DNA of 11,612 bases from Oscillospiraceae bacterium (lineage in GTDB: Bacteria > Bacillota_A > Clostridia > Saccharofermentanales > Saccharofermentanaceae). The position numbers and the translations under genes are program-made. Below the pieces are notes generated by a model. That model saw nothing but the letters and a program-made list of their open reading frames with translations, was not told the DNA's origin and did no database searches. The stretch lies in the NCBI GenBank assembly GCA_902803365.1, contig CADCPU010000061.1:1-11612 (forward strand), read 5' to 3'. Positions 7,142-11,612 of this stretch are shown one piece after another; the first letter of the stretch is position 1; the number at the start of each line of letters is the position of its first letter.

Positions 7142-7285
7142 CTGTATCCAAAACGGATACAAAATTTTCGAGCCCACAGATTCTGTATTCAAAATGGATA
7201 CACAAATTTTGATCAGTAAAATTCTGTATCCAAAATGGATACAAAAATTCAGAGCAAAAAAAATCTGTATCCAAAACGGATACAG
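7142..7285. repeat. Four-copy palindrome array with an exact 41-bp period
   Basis: Copies of TGTATCCAAAAYGGATACA lie at 7143-7161, 7184-7202, 7225-7243 and 7266-7284. Successive starts are 41, 41 and 41 bases apart. Each copy is a 7-bp inverted repeat (TGTATCC/GGATACA) around AAAAC or AAAAT. Copy 2 has TGTATTC, one change in the left arm. The base before each copy is always C. The 22-bp stretches between copies are A/T-rich and partly alike (AAATTTT near the start, an ATT-type end before three copies), so the array may be an old 41-bp tandem duplication. It fills the gap between the thrS terminator and the MATE stop. Possible roles: binding sites for a dimeric DNA-binding protein on one helical face, RNA hairpins, or a dispersed genomic repeat. 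It is not a convincing CRISPR, since the repeat and spacers are too short and alike and no cas gene is near. Confidence 0.9.
7256..7285 (-). terminator. Terminator of the MATE gene formed by palindrome copy 4
   Basis: Read on the minus strand, CTGTATCC, GTTTT, GGATACAG makes an 8-bp stem (plus-strand 7285 down to 7265). It is followed by A and eight T (plus-strand 7263-7256 is eight A). It lies three bases after the MATE stop codon. The stem is only half G/C, so termination may be moderate. The other three copies lack a comparable T-tract. Confidence 0.7.
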
Positions 7286-7288
7286 AAG

Positions 7289-8656
7289 TTAAGTTTTAGC
7301 GGAAGATTCCTTGCGGGCGAGGCGGCGGTAGACGGTGAAGTACATCGTGAGGAAGCTTGCGGAGCCGCCGAGCAGGTTGGAGACAGGTTCTGCCCAGAAT
7401 ATGCCGCTGATGCTGTCTGTGAGGACCAGAGGCAGGATGAGCGTGAGTGGAACGACGATGATGATCTTGCGCAGGATCGAAAAAGTGATCGCGTATCGGA
7501 CTTTCGCGAGCGCCATGAAGGTCGATTGTCCCGAGAACTGCAGGGACATGAACATATAGCCCATGAAGTAGATCTGCAGGTATTTGATGCCGATCGCGAG
7601 GATGTTCGCGTCATCGGTGAAGATGCGGATGAAGAAGCCCGGGAAGAACCAGACCAGTGCCCAGGCGGCGGTAGTGTAGATGACGCCCATGAGGGTGTTG
7701 GTCTTGATCGCCTTGCGGACGCGGTCGTAGCGGCCGGCGCCGTAGTTGAAGCCGAGGACCGGCTGCGAGCCTGAGGTGATCCCCGTTACGATGAGGCCAA
7801 GGATCGAGCGCACGGAATTGATGACAGTCATTACGGTTACGTAGTCGTCGCCGCCGTAGTATGAGAGTGATTTGTTGCAGATGACCTGGATCGCGCAGTT
7901 GGTGCCTTCCATGATGAAGTTCGTGATGCCGACTGATGCGATCTTGCGGGCGGTTGAGAACTTGAATCGGAAGCCTTTGAGTGTCAGCGGGATCTCGCTT
8001 TTGCCGCGTACGAAAAAGAGCATAACCCAGATAAGCGATACGAGCTGCGAGATTATCGTTGCGATCGCGGCGCCTTTGATGCCGAGACCGAGCACGAAGA
8101 TGAAGATCGGGTCGAGTGCGGTATTGATGACTGCGCCTGCGAGCGTCGTGATCATGGCGGTTGCAGGACGGCCTTGCGCGGAGATATAGTAGTTCATTCC
8201 GCTGCCGGTCATGAGGATCGGAGTGCCGATCAGGTAGATCATGAGGTATTGGTGCGCGTAGCCGTACGTGATGTCGCTCGCGCCAAGGCCATAGAGGAGC
8301 GGGCGCATGACGATGTAGCATAATGCGGTGATGATAACGGAACTTCCGAGAAGGAGAACGAAGGAATGCGTCATGATGTCGCGTGCTTCACCTTCGTTTT
8401 TCGAGCCCCTCGCGATCGAAAACAGTGGCGTGCCGCCCATACCGAACAGCAGTGTAAAAGCGGAGATGAGCGTGATGACAGGGAAGCAGATTCCGAGTCC
8501 CGTGAGCGAGCTCTTACCGATGTCGGGGATGTGTCCAATGAAGATTCGGTCAACGATGTTATAGAGCAGGGAGGCAAGTTGCGCTATTATGAGCGGGATT
8601 GCCTGGCGCAATATTATCAGCGTTATGTTTCCTTTACCGAAATCTGTCTTATTCAT
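7289..8656 (-). CDS. MATE family multidrug/metabolite efflux transporter
   Basis: MATE proteins are inner-membrane antiporters that export organic cations, drugs or metabolites in exchange for Na+ or H+. The 455-residue length and very hydrophobic, two-lobed pattern fit a 12-helix MATE protein. Visible marks are DFGKGN (5-10) before the first helix, NIVDRIFIG (33-41), QGRP (161-164), NTALDPIFIF (178-187), and in the second lobe GSQPVLGFNYGAGRYDRV (296-313), the best-kept family motif, then GQSTFMALAK (376-385). The subgroup looks like the NorM/DinF-like MepA branch of Firmicutes; the substrate cannot be told. The frame is complete with no breaks. It stands alone, convergent to thrS and divergent from the next unit. 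The start ATG has no Shine-Dalgarno sequence upstream (AATTACTGTT precedes it) and there is no other in-frame start near the conserved N-terminus. Confidence 0.93.
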   Translation of the reverse strand: MNKTDFGKGNITLIILRQAIPLIIAQLASLLYNIVDRIFIGHIPDIGKSSLTGLGICFPVITLISAFTLLFGMGGTPLFSIARGSKNEGEARDIMTHSFVLLLGSSVIITALCYIVMRPLLYGLGASDITYGYAHQYLMIYLIGTPILMTGSGMNYYISAQGRPATAMITTLAGAVINTALDPIFIFVLGLGIKGAAIATIISQLVSLIWVMLFFVRGKSEIPLTLKGFRFKFSTARKIASVGITNFIMEGTNCAIQVICNKSLSYYGGDDYVTVMTVINSVRSILGLIVTGITSGSQPVLGFNYGAGRYDRVRKAIKTNTLMGVIYTTAAWALVWFFPGFFIRIFTDDANILAIGIKYLQIYFMGYMFMSLQFSGQSTFMALAKVRYAITFSILRKIIIVVPLTLILPLVLTDSISGIFWAEPVSNLLGGSASFLTMYFTVYRRLARKESSAKT

Positions 8657-8663
8657 AACAGTA

Positions 8664-8669
8664 ATTATA
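8664..8669 (-). promoter_or_regulatory. -10 box of a possible leaderless promoter for the MATE gene
   Basis: On the minus strand TATAAT occurs with seven bases (TACTGTT) between it and the start codon, so the predicted transcription start falls at or next to the A of ATG. No good -35 hexamer is visible; the upstream DNA is almost pure A/T, which could act as an UP-like element. A consensus -10 box can occur by chance in such A/T-rich DNA. Confidence 0.45.
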
Positions 8670-8691
8670 CTTTAATTTAATTTAAAATATT

Positions 8692-8717
8692 ATTGTGATA
8701 TCATCTAAACATTGTGA
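8692..8717. repeat. Direct repeat ATTGTGA in the divergent intergenic region
   Basis: ATTGTGA occurs at 8692-8698 and 8711-8717, with starts 19 bases apart. TGATATCA, a perfect 8-bp palindrome, overlaps the first copy at 8696-8703. The region 8657-8737 lies between the MATE gene and the next, divergent unit and must hold both promoters. The pair could be a regulator site or chance in A/T-rich DNA. For the rightward unit only poor candidates are seen, for example TATTAT at 8688-8693. Confidence 0.3.
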
Positions 8718-8737
8718 ATAATATTTCGAGGTGTTTT

Positions 8738-9691
8738 ATGAAAGAAAGAACTTCAGCCAACGTTGTCAGAACTATTTACATGATTCTTACGATGCTCTTA
8801 CTCATGAGCTCTCTTGCATTTATCATTTTCAGAGTCTCTGCCGTCAGAGTATCTTTCTGGAAGCAGATGCTCGAAAAGAGCGGTGTCACGGAATACATTA
8901 TGGACGAAGTCGATGATGTTAACGTACCTGAATTCCTTGAAAATACGGGATTCGATTACGATGAGTTTAAGGAAGACTTCGTTGATTTTGCACTTGATGA
9001 GGGCCTCGAGGCTATCGTCGAAGGCGATACAAAGATCGATGATGACAGACTAGAAGATATCCTTGAAGATCATGTTGAGGAATATGTAAAAGATCTCGGT
9101 GCTTCAAAAGAACAGTATGAAGACTTCGAAGATGAACTCTTTGAGATCTCTGAAGATTATGTTGATGAGATGAGCGGACTTCTTGATGAAGCTGATATCA
9201 ATTATGAAGATACTTTCAAGGTCCTTGATATGTACTGCATCGGTTCTGCCGTTGTTTGCGGTATCCTCCTCGTTATCGCACTTATCATCTCCCGCAACAA
9301 GTTCCTCCCGATCAAGGCAACAGGTATTGCCACGATCGTCGGTTCCGTTGTTAATATCGGTATCGTTGCAGTCATCAAAGCACTCTTCATGGTAGCAAAA
9401 GAAGAATCCGATCTTGATGATGAGCTCAGCGAGGTTGTTATGTCATTCATTAACAACGTACTCGATCATTTTATTTTGATCCTTGCATTGATATTCGTTT
9501 GCGGTCTTGTTATCACGATCGTGTTCTCGATCCTTGCAAAAGCTAAAAAACGCAGCATGGCTGCTGAAATTGATGAAACATCTGAGGAATATGATTCGTC
9601 TAATAACACGAGCGGGGTTGAAAGCGCTTTCAATCCGGTTCCAAATTACGACTCATCTTCCGACAGATACTCGGATGATGACCTCGAGTGA
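8738..9691 (+). CDS. Acidic four-helix membrane protein of unknown function
   Basis: I do not recognise a family. The 317-residue product has a basic N-terminus and a membrane helix at about 11-33. Then comes a strongly acidic region (about 52-160, rich in Asp and Glu with Tyr and Phe, likely helical), three more helices at about 165-185, 195-218 and 244-268, a short positive stretch (AKAKKR, 267-272) and an Asp/Ser-rich cytoplasmic tail. The positive-inside rule would place the acidic domain outside and both ends inside. I chose ATG 8738 because GAGGTG (8728-8733) precedes it; the upstream GTG at 8714 has no ribosome binding site. Only 11 bases separate it from the secreted CHAP protein downstream, so the two are probably co-transcribed and may work together at the envelope. 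The acidic domain could bind metal cations or a basic partner; that is speculation. Confidence 0.85.
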   Translation: MKERTSANVVRTIYMILTMLLLMSSLAFIIFRVSAVRVSFWKQMLEKSGVTEYIMDEVDDVNVPEFLENTGFDYDEFKEDFVDFALDEGLEAIVEGDTKIDDDRLEDILEDHVEEYVKDLGASKEQYEDFEDELFEISEDYVDEMSGLLDEADINYEDTFKVLDMYCIGSAVVCGILLVIALIISRNKFLPIKATGIATIVGSVVNIGIVAVIKALFMVAKEESDLDDELSEVVMSFINNVLDHFILILALIFVCGLVITIVFSILAKAKKRSMAAEIDETSEEYDSSNNTSGVESAFNPVPNYDSSSDRYSDDDLE

Positions 9692-9702
9692 GAAGGTAAA
9701 AA

Positions 9703-11511
9703 ATGAAAAAGCACAAACAATTTCTATCAGTAATCGCCGTATTGGTATTGGCATTCAGTTTTATGGGCGCGAAAACCATCCGTGCTGACATCGAAGATCA
9801 GCAGGATACCGAAGCAACTGCTCAGACAGAGCTCGCTGAGGAAGAAGTGCCTGATGAGACCCTGCCTGAAGAGCCGGAGATCACTGATGAACCGGAGGCA
9901 ACAGAGCCTGAGGCAACTGTTGTTCCCGAAGTTACTGCTACACCTGAGCCATCCGTGACTCCTGAAGTAACTTCCGCTCCGGAAGCAACTACTGCACCTG
10001 AAGCTACGGCTACACCGGCACCTACGGCTACTGCCGCACCGACGCCGACTGTAACTGAGAAGTCAGAGGAATTAAATTCCTTTACGGATCACGGTTATAT
10101 CTACGGAGATGAAGACTGGGATTATGATCTTATCCCTACGGCAACTCCGTTCCCATCACTGTCACCCAAGGCTGATCCTACGGCAACTCCTGTACCTACG
10201 GTAACGCCTACTCAGGGTCCGGTACCGACTTTCGATCCGTATGCTACGCCTACGGCAACTTCGACACCGACGCCTACAGGATATCCTACTCTTTATCCAA
10301 CTGTCGCTCCGTCAGTCACTCCGACTCCGGATCCTACTACGAGAGCGCAGGTAAGGGCTTTTGTCGAGAGACTCTACACGAAGTGTCTTGAGAGAGAATC
10401 TGATCCGACCGGACTCGACTTTTGGACCGATCAGCTTCTCAGCAGGGAAATAACAGGCTGTGATGTTGCACTGTTGTTTGTTTTTAGTGATGAGTATGTA
10501 AATGCCAACCACACTGATGCGGAGTTTATCCACATGCTCTATCAGTCGTTCTTCGACCGTCAGGAAGACCCTGAAGGCGGCGCGTTCTGGAACGGCATTA
10601 TGAACGATACCGCACATACGCGCAAATACATTTTCGCGTGCTTCGTAGACTCGCCTGAGTGGACGAACATCTGTGAGAACTTCGGCATTACCAGAGGATA
10701 TTTCAATTCCACCGAGCCTTGCGACGTTTATGTCGATATCGCCAATTTCACACAGCGTCTTTACACGGACGTAATGGAACGTGCGGCTGACAAGGACGGA
10801 ATGGATTACTGGACGCTCATAATGGGTACGTTCCAGATGTCTCCTGTGGAAGTCGCAAACGAGTTCTTCGAGTCCGATGAGTTCAAGGCGAAGAATTTAA
10901 ACGACGATTCATATATCGAAGTCCTTTATAACACTTGCATGGGTCGTAAATCAGACGAAGCCGGCAAGGCAAACTGGAAGGACAAGCTCAACAAGAATGA
11001 ATCCACGCGTAAGGACGTTCGTGATTTCTTCCTTACCTGTGATGAGTTCAAGGCGATAATGGCAACATCGGGTGTCGTAGAGCATCCTATGGTCACGATC
11101 GCGAAAACACAGCTCGGCCAGGAGGGCGGTGAACCATACTGGAGATGGTACGGTTACGGCTACAGGATCGAGTGGTGTGCATGCTTTGTAAGCTGGTGCG
11201 CAGATCAGTGCGGCTATATTCAGAAAGACATCGTTCCTAAGTACAAGTGGTGTCTTGATGCCAAGGCCTGGTTTGAAGCCAGAGGCGAGTGGATCACCGA
11301 TACGGCTAACTATCGTCCGAAGAGCGGAGATATCATCTTCTACGACTGGAACGGTAACGGCGTTATCGATCACACGGGTATCGTAGTCGGTACAGACGCA
11401 ACAGGAAGGATCCATACGATCGAAGGTAATGTCAATGACGTATGCCGTAATGACCGCGAACTTTACGTCGGCGATCCTGATATTTGCGGATATGGTGTTC
11501 CTGCTTATTGA
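9703..11511 (+). CDS. Secreted DUF4214-repeat protein with C-terminal CHAP peptidoglycan hydrolase domain
   Basis: The 602-residue product starts with a signal peptide (MKKHKQ, hydrophobic 8-22, likely cleavage after IRA at 28). Residues about 35-215 form a Glu/Thr/Pro-rich then Thr/Pro-rich linker (TPTPT-like), broken by an aromatic acidic island at 125-145. Next are four related segments of about 47 residues: 218-265, 274-320, 347-394 and 403-449. Each has the pattern LY..(C/F)..R..D..G..(F/Y/N)W and ends in S/C-D/P-E-F/Y/W, as in DUF4214 domains. The C-terminal CHAP domain (about 462-602) cleaves amide bonds in peptidoglycan or its cross-bridges; its triad is visible as C492 in WCACFVSW, H557 in DHTGIV and N576 in IEGN. 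The domain is complete, so it is probably an active wall hydrolase with the repeats for binding or placement. The ribosome binding site AGAAGGT is at 9691-9697. The extra cysteines are unusual for a secreted Gram-positive protein. Confidence 0.9.
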   Translation: MKKHKQFLSVIAVLVLAFSFMGAKTIRADIEDQQDTEATAQTELAEEEVPDETLPEEPEITDEPEATEPEATVVPEVTATPEPSVTPEVTSAPEATTAPEATATPAPTATAAPTPTVTEKSEELNSFTDHGYIYGDEDWDYDLIPTATPFPSLSPKADPTATPVPTVTPTQGPVPTFDPYATPTATSTPTPTGYPTLYPTVAPSVTPTPDPTTRAQVRAFVERLYTKCLERESDPTGLDFWTDQLLSREITGCDVALLFVFSDEYVNANHTDAEFIHMLYQSFFDRQEDPEGGAFWNGIMNDTAHTRKYIFACFVDSPEWTNICENFGITRGYFNSTEPCDVYVDIANFTQRLYTDVMERAADKDGMDYWTLIMGTFQMSPVEVANEFFESDEFKAKNLNDDSYIEVLYNTCMGRKSDEAGKANWKDKLNKNESTRKDVRDFFLTCDEFKAIMATSGVVEHPMVTIAKTQLGQEGGEPYWRWYGYGYRIEWCACFVSWCADQCGYIQKDIVPKYKWCLDAKAWFEARGEWITDTANYRPKSGDIIFYDWNGNGVIDHTGIVVGTDATGRIHTIEGNVNDVCRNDRELYVGDPDICGYGVPAY

Positions 11512-11520
11512 TTTTTTTGA

Positions 11521-11544
11521 ACCGTTGATATAAAATATCACGGT
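11521..11544. repeat. Inverted repeat between the CHAP gene and tRNA-Pro
   Basis: ACCGTTGATAT pairs with ATATCACGGT around AAA, a 10-bp stem with one bulged T. A run of seven T lies before it (11512-11518) rather than after, so it is not a standard terminator on the plus strand, and on the minus strand the hairpin is followed by A residues. It covers the likely -10 element of the tRNA promoter. Confidence 0.6.
11526..11534 (+). promoter_or_regulatory. Probable promoter -10 element for tRNA-Pro
   Basis: TGATATAAA is an extended -10 (TG, one base, TATAAA), nearly the same as that of the LCP operon. A -35-like TTGATT lies at 11508-11513, over the CHAP stop codon; it is 15 bases from TATAAA, or 17 bases from the alternative TAAAAT (11531-11536). 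Transcription would start about seven bases before the tRNA. Confidence 0.5.
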
Positions 11545-11547
11545 CAT

Positions 11548-11612
11548 CGGGGTGTGGCTCAGGTGGTAGAGTGCTTGCTTCGGGAGCAAGAGGCCGCGAG
11601 TTCGAGTCTCGC
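11548..11612 (+). tRNA. tRNA-Pro (anticodon CGG), 3' end cut by the window
   Basis: The 5' acceptor strand is CGGGGTG (11548-11554), then T8 and G9. The D arm is GCTC/GAGT with loop AGGTGGTA. The anticodon stem is CTTGC/GCAAG (11574-11578, 11586-11590) with loop TTCGGGA; the anticodon CGG (11581-11583) reads the proline codon CCG. A five-base variable region follows, then the T arm GCGAG/CTCGC with loop TTCGAGT, ending at the last base of the window. The 3' acceptor strand, expected as roughly CACCCCG, and the discriminator are outside. Starting with C1 is typical of bacterial tRNA-Pro. Confidence 0.95.

Noticed and set aside
7142..7285. Regular repeats that could be read as a small CRISPR array
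   Set aside because: Repeats are 19-20 bp and spacers 21-22 bp, both shorter than normal. The spacers are A/T-rich and resemble each other, and no cas gene is in the window.
7235..7774. Plus-strand open frame of 179 codons opposite the MATE gene
   Set aside because: It lies in the antisense of a clearly recognised MATE gene, has a biased Glu/Asp/Arg composition typical of antisense frames, and begins inside the palindrome array.
7611..8321. Minus-strand open frame of 236 codons inside the MATE gene
   Set aside because: It is an alternative frame of the real gene with an Arg/His-rich product that shows no recognisable motif.
8714..8737. GTG start eight codons upstream for the acidic membrane protein
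   Set aside because: No ribosome binding site precedes it, and GAGGTG is placed for ATG 8738.

Overview
The window looks like chromosomal DNA of a Gram-positive, low-to-mid-GC anaerobe of the class Clostridia. The reasons are a T-box leader in front of thrS, an LCP-family cell-wall gene, a YqeG-type HAD phosphatase, AGGAGG-type ribosome binding sites and short U-tract terminators. It also carries a secreted DUF4214/CHAP protein with a long Pro/Thr/Glu linker, a type common in gut and rumen clostridia. The family or genus cannot be fixed from the sequence. There are no phage, IS or plasmid genes.

Layout. (1) Bases 28-4941 on the plus strand appear to be one transcription unit. It starts at an extended -10 promoter and runs through an LCP glycopolymer transferase, a membrane-anchored PP2C-like protein with an extracellular SH3-like domain, aspartate kinase and a YqeG-like HAD phosphatase, to a strong terminator. 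(2) Bases 4963-7124 are a thrS unit: a sigma-A promoter, a complete threonine T-box riboswitch with specifier codon ACC and mutually exclusive antiterminator and terminator, a threonyl-tRNA synthetase lacking the N-terminal TGS domain, and a terminator. (3) Bases 7142-7285 hold four copies of a 19-bp palindrome at an exact 41-bp period. The copy nearest the MATE gene, read on the minus strand, also makes its terminator. (4) Bases 7289-8656 on the minus strand encode a MATE efflux protein with a possible leaderless start. (5) Divergent from it, 8738-11511 is a two-gene unit: an unrecognised acidic four-helix membrane protein, then a secreted protein with four DUF4214-type half repeats and a CHAP amidase/endopeptidase domain. 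(6) A tRNA-Pro(CGG) starts at 11548 and is cut by the window end, lacking only its 3' acceptor strand.

Working together. Three proteins point to the cell envelope: LCP (attaches glycopolymers to peptidoglycan), the PP2C-like/SH3 protein (a possible cytoplasm-to-wall sensor or scaffold) and the CHAP protein (peptidoglycan cleavage). Aspartate kinase and ThrRS both belong to threonine metabolism and sit in adjacent, separately controlled units. ThrRS is governed by charged tRNA-Thr through the T-box. Aspartate kinase has two ACT domains and is probably controlled by end-product binding; no riboswitch is visible before it. The least explained items are the degenerate PP2C protein, the 41-bp palindrome array and the acidic membrane protein beside the CHAP enzyme.
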